Positions 48,802 to 57,594 of a stretch of DNA of 64,000 bases are shown one piece after another. The notes below the pieces were generated by a model. The model was not told the origin of the DNA. It saw only the letters and a list, made by a program, of their open reading frames with translations, and searched no databases. Origin of the DNA: CAYVOV01 sp964453525 (GTDB taxonomy: Bacteria; Chloroflexota; Dehalococcoidia; Dehalococcoidales; UBA2162); assembly GCA_964453525.1 (NCBI GenBank), contig CAYVOV010000002.1, forward strand, positions 62,001 to 126,000, written 5' to 3'. Positions within the stretch are counted from its first letter, which is position 1, and each line of letters opens with the position of its first letter. Both the position numbers and the translations under genes were made by a program.

Positions 48802-49488
48802 CTACAGTCCTGCCTTGAACCTGTAACCGATATTTCTTACTGTCTCGATGAAATCATGAGTGGAAATCTCAATTTTGCTCCGGAGCCTTCTTATATGGAC
48901 ATCCACCGTCCTGTCACCGCCGTAGTAGTCGAAGCCCCAGACTTTATCCAGCAGCGCTTTCCGGGTATAGACCCGGCCGGGATTACCTGCCAGGAATTTC
49001 AGGAGCTCATACTCTTTAAAGGTAAGTGCAACTTTCCTGCCGTCGACGGTTACCTCGCAACTGGCAAGGTCAATAAGTAAACCGTCACACCTGATAACCT
49101 CACTGCCTTCTTCAGTTCTGGTCTTTTGAAGAAGTCGCTTTATCCTCAGGACAAGCTCCCGGGCATTATAGGGACCGATCAGGAAATCATCTGCATCGAG
49201 GTCTCCATCAACCTTATCGAGTACTCCGGCGGCAAAAAGAGCCAGAACCGGTGTGGAGCCTTCTTTTTTTATATCCTGCACCATCTCCCGTATGTCAGAT
49301 TGAGATACATAGCCGTTAACTTCCACAAGGACCATATCCGCAGACCATGCGGAGACCTGCTCAGATATATCCTCTCCATGAGGTCTGACTGAGCAGACAA
49401 AGCCGTTCCGTACCAGCTCAGCCTGCAGGTCTGCCAGAGCCGGACTTTCTTTTGCTACTATCATTAAATTGTGCAGTTTTTGTTGCAT
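48802..49488 (-). CDS. glnR: GlnR-like OmpR-family regulator with degenerate receiver
   Basis: A 228-residue OmpR/PhoB-type protein. The C-terminal winged helix (about 130-228) reads ALTFKEYELLKFLAGNPGRV, TRKALLDKVWGFDYYGGDRT, VDVHIRRLRSKIE and FIETVRNIGYRF, very close to actinobacterial GlnR. The receiver (about 5-115) lacks phosphorylation residues: the acceptor site reads MVLVEVN (Glu for Asp, about 56) and the acidic pair is missing. Unphosphorylated action is known for GlnR. It is 6 bp after nrpR and directly before amtB-glnK, whose promoter has matching repeats. Assignment as a nitrogen regulator is inference, well supported by context. Confidence 0.82.
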   Translation of the reverse strand: MQQKLHNLMIVAKESPALADLQAELVRNGFVCSVRPHGEDISEQVSAWSADMVLVEVNGYVSQSDIREMVQDIKKEGSTPVLALFAAGVLDKVDGDLDADDFLIGPYNARELVLRIKRLLQKTRTEEGSEVIRCDGLLIDLASCEVTVDGRKVALTFKEYELLKFLAGNPGRVYTRKALLDKVWGFDYYGGDRTVDVHIRRLRSKIEISTHDFIETVRNIGYRFKAGL

Positions 49489-49494
49489 GGTCAG

Positions 49495-50493
49495 CTACAA
49501 TTCTTTATAGTTAATCAGCTTCTCGGAGTCTATAACGCCTCTCATTGCATAGTTCACAACACTTAAACCGGCCTCTAAAGCGGCCGCAACCGGATTCAGC
49601 CCGTCAGCAAATACCAACCCGACCTTATTTAACGCCACGGGAAGCCCGCACACCGATTCACCTATTTTACCCAGGGCAAGCACCCCATTCATTCCGGCTG
49701 ACTCCAGACTATCTATAATAGCCTCGGCTCTTGACCTGGCTACAGCCGGTATTTCACAGAAACTGGCTAATATCTTTCCGTTTCCTTCCCTGGCAGCACT
49801 GATTACCGATGTCATCCCGCTGACGATAAAAATCTCAGAGGGGTCCAGCGAGCATCCGGCGTAATCAATCAATTCGATGAAGCGCAGTGGCTCACCACAT
49901 CGAACCTGCGCTATGCCGCCGAACTTGAAGTCCACCGGTATCCCCGCCCGCAGTAACGCTCCGCAGACTATTACATGCGATACCGTAGCCAGTCCGGTAT
50001 TACCCGGAGGAATTACCGTCTCTCCCAGACTCTCTCCTTCAGTGGCTACCGCTGTAAGGCGGCTGACTCCGAGCCCGGCGCCGAAGGCGATTTTTATCAC
50101 CTCAATAGCCCGGTCAAAGTTGCTACTCTCGAATAGAGACAGGTTAACCGGTACCTCCCCCAGACCATCCTCTGGATTGAAAGAACTATGGTAGGCAAGG
50201 GACTCAATTCTCGTCGCTACCTGGCCTAACCGGTCGGTAAGCAAGGCACTGTTGAGTTCTTCGATTCCCGATTCGGTAATGAATCTGCCGTCCTTCTGGC
50301 CGACGATACGGGTAAACCCAACCTCGTCCATCTGCCTTAAATGGTATCTTACCGCCCTTTCACAGAGGTCAATACCAAGCTCACCCAGACGCCGGGCAAG
50401 AACTCTGCTGCCGAGGGGTTGCGGAGAATCGCTCAGAATCTTGAGTATCGCTATTGTCTTTCTCGCCGCATCGCCGGTCTGTTGAGCTATCAT
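49495..50493 (-). CDS. nrpR: NrpR-family nitrogen regulator (copy 2)
   Basis: A 332-residue protein with winged helix (about 10-80; KILSDSPQPLGSRVLARRLG, CERAVRYHLRQMDEVGFT) and one NrpR domain (about 100-332; VNLSLFESSNFDRAIEVIKI, VIPPGNTGLATVSHVIVCGA, GLNPVAAALEAGLSVVNYAM). It is about half identical to copy 1 by eye. It is encoded 17 bp after the glutamate synthase GXGXG subunit and 6 bp before the GlnR-like gene, so all three are in one transcript. Two single-domain NrpR proteins in one genome resemble the NrpRI/NrpRII arrangement of some methanogens. Confidence 0.9.
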   Translation of the reverse strand: MIAQQTGDAARKTIAILKILSDSPQPLGSRVLARRLGELGIDLCERAVRYHLRQMDEVGFTRIVGQKDGRFITESGIEELNSALLTDRLGQVATRIESLAYHSSFNPEDGLGEVPVNLSLFESSNFDRAIEVIKIAFGAGLGVSRLTAVATEGESLGETVIPPGNTGLATVSHVIVCGALLRAGIPVDFKFGGIAQVRCGEPLRFIELIDYAGCSLDPSEIFIVSGMTSVISAAREGNGKILASFCEIPAVARSRAEAIIDSLESAGMNGVLALGKIGESVCGLPVALNKVGLVFADGLNPVAAALEAGLSVVNYAMRGVIDSEKLINYKEL

Positions 50494-50510
50494 CAGTTAC
50501 CTAGCCTCCT

Positions 50511-51269
50511 CTAGTAGGCATATAGTCTGCCGTAAGGCCTAAGCCATTTCGGAAACAATTTTATAAACTGCCCTTTAAGTATCTCCCGGGCATCATAATC
50601 AAAATAAGTGGCAAATTCACCGACGTATTTTTCAAGTAGCTGGCAATCCGTTTCCTCCAGCTCTGCCACGCCGACTTCTTTGCCCAGCTGATAGTCCTCA
50701 ATATTGCCCCTGAGGTAGATAACGCCGCCGTGCATACCGGTTCCAACAAACCTGGCTCTGTGGTATTCGCCTTCTCCAAGGGTCAGCCCGAGCACAATCA
50801 ACACTCCGCCGGCCATATATTCACCGAGGAAATCCTGGGAGGTACCGCCGATAACCAGAGTCGGTCTTTTATCCTGATATTCTTTCATATGGATACCAGC
50901 CCGGTAGCCGACGTCTTCCCGGACAAAAATGCTGCCGCCCCTGGCAGAGAGACCGATAATATCACCGGCATGCCCGTGAATGATTATCTCTCCTTCGTTC
51001 ATTGTGTTGCCGCAGCCGTCCTGGGCGTTGCCGCGGACAATAATCCTCGGTCCGTTCATAAACGCCCCCAGGTCATTACCCGGCGTGCCGAATATTTCAA
51101 TCTCCACCGGTTTATCCAGGTCAGTGCCGAGATAACGCTGTCCGTAAACGTTACGGAGTTCAATTTTTTCCGTACCGTTTGAAACAACATCTCTCAACCT
51201 GGCATTAAGCTCCCGGTAATAGATACCGCTGGCGTCTATGGTGATTGTAGATTCTTTCTTCTCAATCAT
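50511..51269 (-). CDS. Glutamate synthase, GXGXG (alpha) subunit
   Basis: A 252-residue protein equal to the C-terminal GXGXG domain of large glutamate synthase. Beta-helix repeats are visible, such as EIFGTPGNDLGAFMNGPRI, GNAQDGCGNTMNEGEIIIHG and GGTSQDFLGEYMAGGVLIVL. In archaea and some anaerobes this is the separate third subunit of a split enzyme. It lies 3 bp after the FMN subunit gene. It may also be related to the formylmethanofuran dehydrogenase C fold, but the operon fixes the role. Confidence 0.9.
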   Translation of the reverse strand: MIEKKESTITIDASGIYYRELNARLRDVVSNGTEKIELRNVYGQRYLGTDLDKPVEIEIFGTPGNDLGAFMNGPRIIVRGNAQDGCGNTMNEGEIIIHGHAGDIIGLSARGGSIFVREDVGYRAGIHMKEYQDKRPTLVIGGTSQDFLGEYMAGGVLIVLGLTLGEGEYHRARFVGTGMHGGVIYLRGNIEDYQLGKEVGVAELEETDCQLLEKYVGEFATYFDYDAREILKGQFIKLFPKWLRPYGRLYAY

Positions 51270-51272
51270 GCT

Positions 51273-52775
51273 TTAGCTCCCGGCCATTCCCACTCCCAGA
51301 ATCTCAAGCTCCGTATCCGACAGCCCGACACCCCTGAGGTGTAACCGATTACCCCGCAGGCTTTCCAGTGCATTGACGCCAAGTCCGCCCAGGATATCCT
51401 TTAACTCGATACTCCAGCCGCGCAGCAGGTTACTCAGCCGGCGGGCGCCGATATCGGGATTAATCCGCTTGGTTAACCGCAGGTCACTGGTGCAGATACC
51501 CCAGGCACACTTCCCGGTATGACACTGCTGACAGACATGGCAGCCGAGGGCAATAAGAGCCGCCGTCCCGATGTTTACCGCATCAGCGCCCAGGGCAATG
51601 GCTTTTGCCACATCACCGCTGTTTCTTATTCCACCGGATATAACAATCGAAGCGTGGTTGCGTATCCCCTCCTGCCTTAAACGACTGTCCACCGAGGCGA
51701 GCGCCATCTCGATAGGAATACCTACATTATCGCGGATAATCTTGGGGGCGGCGCCAGTAGCTCCTCTCAGCCCATCGAGGACAATAATATCAGCACCGGC
51801 CCTGACCATGCCGCTGGCGATTGCCGCCGAGTTGTGGACAGCGGCGATTTTCACCGATACCGGCTTGGTATAATTTGTCGCCTCTTTCAGGGCGAATACA
51901 AGCTGAGCGAGGTCTTCAATCGAGTAAATATCATGCTGCGGCGCCGGTGACAGCGCATCAGTCCCCCGGGGAATCATCCGGGTGAGTGAAACTTCACTGC
52001 TTACCTTCTCCCCGGGGAGATGTCCGCCGATTCCCGGCTTGGCACCCTGTCCGATTTTTATCTCAACAACTCTGGCTGCGTCAAGGTATTCGGCGTGTAC
52101 ACCGAAGCGTCCCGAAGCAACCTGAACGATAGTGTTATTCCCGTATTTATAGAGGCTGTGGTGGAGTCCGCCCTCACCTGTATTCCACAGAGTACCCATT
52201 TCGGTAGCCGCCCGGGCTAAAGACTCCTGCACATTCAGGCTTACCGCTCCATAGGACATCGCCGAAAACATCACCGGGACCTCAATCCTCACCAGAGGTC
52301 CCAGTTCCGTTTCCATATCAAGCGATTCGCCCAATTCAATCCGGTCAGGTTTGTTTCCGAGGTAGGTTGTAAGCTCCATCGGCTCACGAAGCGGGTCGAT
52401 GGACGGGTTCGTAACCTGGCTGGCATTTAACACAAGGTGGTCCCAGTATATCCGCTGCCCTTTGTCATTACCCATACCGGTAAGAAGTACCCCGCCGGTC
52501 TCTGCCTGCTTGATAATGTCTTCGATAACTTCCGGGCGCCAGTTGTAGTTACCGCGGTACTCCAGCGGACTTTCGCTGATTGTCAGCGCCTTTGTCGGGC
52601 AGAAGACGACGCAACGGTGGCAGCCAACACAGTTCTCCTCAAGGCTTCTCACCTCATCATCTTCGGCATCATAGTAATGAGTATCGAAACTGCACTGCCC
52701 GACACAGACCTGGCACCGGATACACCGCTCAGGGTCCCTTCTTACCAGGAATTTTGGCGTTATTTGTGTCCTCAT
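51273..52775 (-). CDS. Glutamate synthase FMN/Fe-S subunit with N-terminal ferredoxin domain
   Basis: A 500-residue flavoprotein. The N-terminus has two 4Fe-4S motifs, CIRCQVCVGQC and CVGCHRCVVFCPTKAL. The FMN-binding barrel follows (about 130-480), with YGAVSLNVQESLARAATEMG, SVKIAAVHNSAAIASGMVRA, VLDGLRGATGAAPKIIRDNV and the Cys-rich CHVCQQCHTGKCAWGIC for a 3Fe-4S cluster. It converts 2-oxoglutarate and channelled ammonia to glutamate. A separate amidotransferase subunit and GXGXG subunit flank it. The extra ferredoxin-like start suggests reduced ferredoxin as electron donor. Confidence 0.92.
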   Translation of the reverse strand: MRTQITPKFLVRRDPERCIRCQVCVGQCSFDTHYYDAEDDEVRSLEENCVGCHRCVVFCPTKALTISESPLEYRGNYNWRPEVIEDIIKQAETGGVLLTGMGNDKGQRIYWDHLVLNASQVTNPSIDPLREPMELTTYLGNKPDRIELGESLDMETELGPLVRIEVPVMFSAMSYGAVSLNVQESLARAATEMGTLWNTGEGGLHHSLYKYGNNTIVQVASGRFGVHAEYLDAARVVEIKIGQGAKPGIGGHLPGEKVSSEVSLTRMIPRGTDALSPAPQHDIYSIEDLAQLVFALKEATNYTKPVSVKIAAVHNSAAIASGMVRAGADIIVLDGLRGATGAAPKIIRDNVGIPIEMALASVDSRLRQEGIRNHASIVISGGIRNSGDVAKAIALGADAVNIGTAALIALGCHVCQQCHTGKCAWGICTSDLRLTKRINPDIGARRLSNLLRGWSIELKDILGGLGVNALESLRGNRLHLRGVGLSDTELEILGVGMAGS

Positions 52776-52807
52776 CTTCTTTTCCTCCCCTTAACTCCGG
52801 ACGGATT

Positions 52808-53950
52808 TTATACCGACTCCACAGCCTCCAGAATCCCCATATCAGTCGTTCCCATCATCTTCAATCTTCCCACCACCGGCCGACCGCCGACCGGGATCCA
52901 GGCTTTTTCTAGCTCCGGAGATATCAGGCGGATTGCCGATTCTTCGGAAGAAAGGTAGAGCATATCGCCCTTCTCGCCAACAGTAAGCGGCCGCAGCCGG
53001 ATTCGGTCGGTCAGGCCAATCATCTCGCCACGGTGAGCGATAATCACGGTAAAAGGTCCGTTCAGCAGCAGGCTGCCATAGACCTGCCGTAATGCTTTCA
53101 TTAGCTTCTGTTCTCCCGGCTGCATCCGCTCGATATCCGCCCAGAAAGGAGGTGCCAGAACCCTGGCTGCAATCTCTATCGGTAGGTTATGCTTACGCAC
53201 CAGCAGGTCGATGGCATAGGCAACCACCTCGGTATCGGTCTGCATCGTGCAGTGATAACCGAACTGCTCAAGATAGCGCCGGTTTATTCCGTATGATGAA
53301 ATCTCTCCGTTATGGACCACAGTCCAGTCCAGGATGGAGAACGGATGAGCCCCGCCCCACCAGCCCGGCGTATTCGTCGGGAACCGCCCGTGTGCCGTCC
53401 ATAGATAGCCTTTATATTGCTCAAGGCAGAAGAACTCCGCTATCTCCTCGGGATAGCCGACGCCCTTGAACACAGCCATATCCTTACCGCTGGAGAACAC
53501 AAAGCTGTCACATAGTTGAGTGTTTATTATCATTACTTTTTCTACGACATAATCATCCGGCAACAGCTTTCCACAACGCTGCTCATCCACATCAACGAAG
53601 TACCGCCAGACAAGCGGCGGGTTTTTAATTGCCGGTACTTCCCTGGTCGGCACTTCCTCCTGCCCGATAATCCTGAAATTTTCCTTGAGGAAAGCTTCTA
53701 CCTCCACCTTACCCTCGTTACTCAGGTACATAATGTGCAGAGCATACTGGTCTTTGTATTCGGGATACAGGCCGTAGACAGCCAGTCCCCCACCGAGACC
53801 GTTGCCCCGGTCATGCATATTGGCAATAGCCCGGACAACGCCGTCACCGGAGAACCTCCTGCCCGAGGTGTCCATAGCCCCGAATATCGAGCAGGCATCA
53901 ATAACCTTGTCATCATTATGCGGATTATTAATCTTTCTTAAATCTCTCAT
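52808..53950 (-). CDS. Glutamate synthase glutamine amidotransferase subunit
   Basis: A 380-residue class II (Ntn) amidotransferase that releases ammonia from glutamine. The catalytic Cys is in DACSIFGAMDTSG at about residue 20, implying removal of a short propeptide. Other family elements are HGRFPTNTPGWWGGAHPFSI, DWTVVHNGEISSYGINRRYL and TDTEVVAYAIDLLVRKH. In bacteria this is normally fused to the synthase; here it is separate, as in archaea. It lies 32 bp before the FMN subunit gene. Confidence 0.9.
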   Translation of the reverse strand: MRDLRKINNPHNDDKVIDACSIFGAMDTSGRRFSGDGVVRAIANMHDRGNGLGGGLAVYGLYPEYKDQYALHIMYLSNEGKVEVEAFLKENFRIIGQEEVPTREVPAIKNPPLVWRYFVDVDEQRCGKLLPDDYVVEKVMIINTQLCDSFVFSSGKDMAVFKGVGYPEEIAEFFCLEQYKGYLWTAHGRFPTNTPGWWGGAHPFSILDWTVVHNGEISSYGINRRYLEQFGYHCTMQTDTEVVAYAIDLLVRKHNLPIEIAARVLAPPFWADIERMQPGEQKLMKALRQVYGSLLLNGPFTVIIAHRGEMIGLTDRIRLRPLTVGEKGDMLYLSSEESAIRLISPELEKAWIPVGGRPVVGRLKMMGTTDMGILEAVESV

Positions 53951-53974
53951 ACTGTATCTCCTGGAGTGAGGATA

Positions 53975-55324
53975 TTACTCTCCGGCAAGCACTTCCTCAG
54001 ACTGCTCAACATAGGTTATCAATGAGTCCACAAGCGAATCCGGGACAGCCAGCTTCGACCGCCAGAGTTCCTCCGGAAGTGAAGCAAGACCGAAGTCGTC
54101 AGCGACGAGTACCTCATGGAAAGCCCTGACATCAATTTTTTCCTTCATAAGGTTATAGATAATGCCGGACTTCTCAATATCGCCGCTGATGACCATTCCC
54201 ACAATCCGTCCGTCTTTTATCACTACTTTTCTATACATGTCATCCTGCCTGGCTATGATTACCTGGCAGCTATCATCCGGCTGGGCGGACATTCCGGCGG
54301 AGACGATACTTACCCCGAAGTACTTAATCGAATTCATCGCCGTTCCACCTTGATATTCGGCTGAAACTCCTGCCATATTGAAGCCGGCAACCCTGCCGCC
54401 GGCACAGGCGTTCGGCCAGATGGGGGAAAGCCTGTTTTCACCGAATACGAAGTCATAAGCCTCGGAAACGTCACCGCAGGCATAGATACCGGGAACGGAG
54501 GTAGCCATAGTGCGGTCAACAACGATACCCCGGTTTACCTCTATACCAGTATCAGCCACCAGCGCCGTACGCGGCTGCACGCCGATAGCGACCACTACCA
54601 TTTCACAGGGTAGCGCCGTTCCATCAGCCAGAGTTACACCGGCGACTTCTGCGGGCAGATATCCGTTAATCCTGCTCACCGTATTATCCGTAATGATTTC
54701 AATACTGGCCTGCTTCAGAACCGACTCCATAATAGCCGAGGCTTCTTCATCGAGGATTGTATTTAAAACCCTGTCCTTCATTTCGACGATGGTGATATCG
54801 ACGCCTCTTTTCACCAGAGCCTCGGTAACACTCACCCCGATAAGTCCGCCGCCAATAACGACACTTCTCACTCTTCTACCGGCCTGCCGGTTCAGAAATG
54901 CATCTATTGCCCTGGCATCATCAAGGGTGGTGAAGGTAAAGACTCCTTCCCGGTCACTACCTTCCATCCGCGGGAAAATAGGCACTCCGCCGGTAGCCAG
55001 CAGCAACTTTTCCCAGTTTACTTTTCCACCGCCCTCAAGCACAGCAGTCTGCCCGGTAATATCAAGCCCGGTCACTTCCCGTCCGAGAACAGTCCGGATA
55101 TTGTTTTTCTCATAGAAGTCCGGGGGACGGAACAGCATCCTTTCCAGAGGATAGCCTTCAGCAAGGTGCTCCGAAATCAGCGGACGGGAGTAGGCCGGAT
55201 ACGGTTCATCGGAGACAATCATTATCGTCCCTTTCTCGTCCACCTCACGGATAGCCTCGGCAGCGCAGATTCCTCCGGCGGAATTACCGATTATCAGGTA
55301 TTTTATTTTCTGAGTTTTTACCAT
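53975..55324 (-). CDS. FAD/NAD(P)-dependent oxidoreductase of the glutamate synthase operon
   Basis: A 449-residue class I pyridine nucleotide-disulfide-type oxidoreductase. The FAD loop is YLIIGNSAGGICAAEAI, the NAD(P) loop VVIGGGLIGVSVTEAL, and VPGIYACGDVSEAYDFV binds FAD. Redox-active disulfide Cys residues are not at the usual place, so it resembles NADH oxidase/nitrite reductase subunits or the GltD-like donor role. ATG 55324 follows GGGGAAATA; an upstream ATG at 55351 is less likely. It probably supplies electrons to the synthase. Confidence 0.85.
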   Translation of the reverse strand: MVKTQKIKYLIIGNSAGGICAAEAIREVDEKGTIMIVSDEPYPAYSRPLISEHLAEGYPLERMLFRPPDFYEKNNIRTVLGREVTGLDITGQTAVLEGGGKVNWEKLLLATGGVPIFPRMEGSDREGVFTFTTLDDARAIDAFLNRQAGRRVRSVVIGGGLIGVSVTEALVKRGVDITIVEMKDRVLNTILDEEASAIMESVLKQASIEIITDNTVSRINGYLPAEVAGVTLADGTALPCEMVVVAIGVQPRTALVADTGIEVNRGIVVDRTMATSVPGIYACGDVSEAYDFVFGENRLSPIWPNACAGGRVAGFNMAGVSAEYQGGTAMNSIKYFGVSIVSAGMSAQPDDSCQVIIARQDDMYRKVVIKDGRIVGMVISGDIEKSGIIYNLMKEKIDVRAFHEVLVADDFGLASLPEELWRSKLAVPDSLVDSLITYVEQSEEVLAGE

Positions 55325-55368
55325 TATTTCCCCGCTATTTATTGCTTCCAACTGTTAGTTTCTGTGGC

Positions 55369-55743
55369 CTAGTTTTGGACGGTTACTTCAACGACATTTT
55401 CCCGGGCGATAGTTTTTCCTCTGCCGCTTTCGTCGTCTTCGACAAAGACGTGCATCAGTCCCATTACTTCATACTGCCCGTTTTCGAGACCGGTGGTGTC
55501 CCACCTTACCGGGAAGTACCTCTGCTGGTCCTGTGATTCACCGATAAGAATCCAGGTTTCATCACTTTTCTTACGGAAATACCAGGGATTATTTACTCTA
55601 TCGATACGTCCCTTGAAACCAAGTTCTCCGAGCTCTTTTTGCAGCAGGTCTTCATCATATTCCTCACGCAGAAGAACATTACCGGAATAGGTCTTTAATA
55701 TTTCTGAAGGTACAATATAATGCGGTCCCCAATTGCTTGACAT
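55369..55743 (-). CDS. Unknown protein of the glutamate synthase operon
   Basis: A 124-residue acidic, beta-rich protein (GPHYIVPSEILKTYSGNV, NNPWYFRKKSDETWILIG, VMGLMHVFVEDDESGRGKTI). No signal peptide, cysteine or known motif. GGAGG precedes ATG 55743. Its place between the ferredoxin and the oxidoreductase suggests an accessory role in the glutamate synthase complex. I do not recognise the family. Confidence 0.7.
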   Translation of the reverse strand: MSSNWGPHYIVPSEILKTYSGNVLLREEYDEDLLQKELGELGFKGRIDRVNNPWYFRKKSDETWILIGESQDQQRYFPVRWDTTGLENGQYEVMGLMHVFVEDDESGRGKTIARENVVEVTVQN

Positions 55744-55763
55744 GATATCCTCCTCTGAAAATA

Positions 55764-56270
55764 TTATGTCTGGTTTGCGACCACTTCTCCACCGGCAGCA
55801 TCCACCCCGTTTGTTATACCACCTTTTCCATTCTGCACCTCCAGGTATGCCAGCGCTTCATTCGGACAGTTGATTACGCATACCGGTACATCCTCACCAG
55901 GACAGAGGTCACACCTGACCGCCTTTCTCTGATTTATATCCTGCTTTACCGCTGCAAACGGACAGACCAGGATGCAGGTCCAGCAGCCAACGCATTTTTC
56001 TTCATCGACTATTATATTTCCATCCTCCGCATCGCGGCTCAGAGCGCCGGTGAGACATGCATACAGGCACGGAGCGTCATCACACTGCTGGCAGCGAACC
56101 GAAAAGGAAACCTCACCCTTTTCCTCTATCCTCAGCCTTGGCAAAGGTTTTGGCGTCTCTTTATTAAAGGCTTTAATGAGGTCCTTGGATTTGGCGTGTT
56201 TGAGCTGGCAGTACACCTCGCAAAGGCGGCAGCCGATGCAGACCTCTTCATTGACGTAGACCTTTTTCAC
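55764..56270 (-). CDS. Polyferredoxin-like 4Fe-4S protein (HycB/DMSO-reductase-type)
   Basis: A 168-residue Fe-S protein with four Cys motifs: CIGCRLCEVYCQLKHAKSKD, CQQCDDAPCLYAC, CVGCWTCILVCPF and CDLCPGEDVPVCVINCP. This is the pattern of electron-transfer subunits carrying up to four 4Fe-4S clusters. It is the first gene of the glutamate synthase operon, starts at GTG 56270 with AAGGAG, and is probably the electron entry subunit. An oxidoreductase gene follows two genes later. Confidence 0.88.
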   Translation of the reverse strand: MKKVYVNEEVCIGCRLCEVYCQLKHAKSKDLIKAFNKETPKPLPRLRIEEKGEVSFSVRCQQCDDAPCLYACLTGALSRDAEDGNIIVDEEKCVGCWTCILVCPFAAVKQDINQRKAVRCDLCPGEDVPVCVINCPNEALAYLEVQNGKGGITNGVDAAGGEVVANQT

Positions 56271-56290
56271 TCCCGTTTCTCCTTATTAGG

Positions 56291-56347
56291 TATACGGCAA
56301 CCGTTTGCCGTATATCACATATTAGCACGCATCCCCCCTACTGTCAA
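56291..56347 (-). promoter_or_regulatory. Consensus promoter with palindromic operator for the glutamate synthase operon
   Basis: On the minus strand TTGACA (56347-56342) and TAATAT (56324-56319) are 17 bp apart, a near-perfect sigma70 promoter. Five bp further lies a 24-bp palindrome, TATACGGCAA-N4-TTGCCGTATA (56314-56291), over the start site. A strong promoter covered by a dyad is the layout of repressor control; the NrpR proteins are the natural candidates. Confidence 0.75.
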
Positions 56348-56394
56348 TACCCTCTCAAGGACTTTTTCAGGCGAGGTAGGCTTACTTCATATCC

Positions 56395-56560
56395 TCAACA
56401 CCCTTGCTCTCCCTCTCCTTAAAGGAGTATAAGAGGGCAGGTGGTGGTTATAATATCCCCTACCCTGAGATTCTTCGTCACTCCGTTCCTCAGAATGACA
56501 TTTAAGGCAAGGCTCCTTTCAAGGGGAAGGAGGACACAGGGGGATGGGGTTTTATATAAT
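56395..56560. repeat. Dispersed intergenic repeats
   Basis: The space 56348-56588 holds no gene. It contains CCTGAGATTCTTCG ... CAGAATGACA (about 56465-56501), also present at about 60617-60659, with further runs of CTCC and GGGGAAGGAGG type. Confidence 0.55.
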
Positions 56561-56588
56561 ATGAATACAACCATGAAAGGACATCATT

Positions 56589-57482
56589 ATGGAAAAAATC
56601 TACGGAGGAATTGAGGCTGGTGGGACGAAGTTTATCTGCGCAATCGGCACCGGACCGGACGATATCCACTCAAAAACTCAGTTCCCCACCACGTCACCGG
56701 ATAAGACAATCGATAAGGCAACCAATTTCCTTTATAAAAAAATGAAAAAAGAGCCGATTGGCGGAATCGGTATTGCCTCCTTCGGTCCGGTCGACCTCGA
56801 CAGGAATTCGCCCACTTACGGCTATATCACCACCAGTCCCAAGCCCGGCTGGGCAAACACGGATTTCGCCGGAAGAGTGCGGAAGGCACTTGGGGTGCCG
56901 GTTGCCTTCGATACCGATGTCAACGGGGCCGCCTTTGGCGAGTACCTCTGGGGAGCGGCACAGGGCTGCGATACCTTCATTTACCTGACGGTGGGAACAG
57001 GAATCGGCGGCGGCGGAATGGTGAACGGCGGGCTCATGCACGGGCTGGTGCATCCTGAGATGGGACACCTGCGTATACCACACGATACGGAGAAAGACCC
57101 CTTCGAGGGGTGCTGCCCCTACCACGGCGACTGCCTGGAAGGGCTTGCCTCCGGTGAAGCGATGGAGCGGCGCTGGGGCTGCCGGGCAGAGGAACTGCCC
57201 GCCGACCATCCCGGCTGGGAACTTGAGGCGGAATACCTCGCCCTGGGGCTGAACAACCTCATCTTCACCCTGTCACCCCAGAAGATAATCATCGGCGGCG
57301 GGCTGACGAAAAATCCCGAACTCCTCCCGACTGTCCATGATAAAGTCTCCCGACTGCTCAACGACTACGTAGACTCTCCCCGGATAACACAAAACATCTC
57401 CGAATACATCGTTCCCCCCACCCTCGGCGACCTCTCCGGCGTCCTGGGAGTGATAGGAATGGCGAAAGGGGAGTTGGAGTAA
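56589..57482 (+). CDS. ROK-family sugar kinase (fructokinase-like)
   Basis: A 297-residue kinase. The ATP-phosphate loop is GGIEAGGTKFICAIG, the catalytic Asp is in VAFDTDVNGAAFGEYLWG, and YLTVGTGIGGGGMVNGG is the family signature. The zinc site is formed by the His of HPEMGHLRI and cysteines of GCCPYHGDCLEGLASGEAM. This form matches ROK fructokinases. No sugar transport genes are close. It is monocistronic and followed by an AT-rich island. Confidence 0.88.
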   Translation: MEKIYGGIEAGGTKFICAIGTGPDDIHSKTQFPTTSPDKTIDKATNFLYKKMKKEPIGGIGIASFGPVDLDRNSPTYGYITTSPKPGWANTDFAGRVRKALGVPVAFDTDVNGAAFGEYLWGAAQGCDTFIYLTVGTGIGGGGMVNGGLMHGLVHPEMGHLRIPHDTEKDPFEGCCPYHGDCLEGLASGEAMERRWGCRAEELPADHPGWELEAEYLALGLNNLIFTLSPQKIIIGGGLTKNPELLPTVHDKVSRLLNDYVDSPRITQNISEYIVPPTLGDLSGVLGVIGMAKGELE

Positions 57483-57499
57483 AAATAGGAAGTTCATAT

Positions 57500-57528
57500 T
57501 TGACATATAGAAATGCGGGAGATAGAAT
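57500..57528 (+). promoter_or_regulatory. Promoter of the methyltransferase island
   Basis: TTGACA (57500-57505) and TAGAAT (57523-57528) are 17 bp apart, starting 18 bp after the ROK gene and 67 bp before the ParB-like gene. Confidence 0.65.
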
Positions 57529-57594
57529 CCAAATAGTTGGTTATCAGAACTACTCTAATTAAACTATAAGTTCTATATTCAAGGGGGAGCAATA

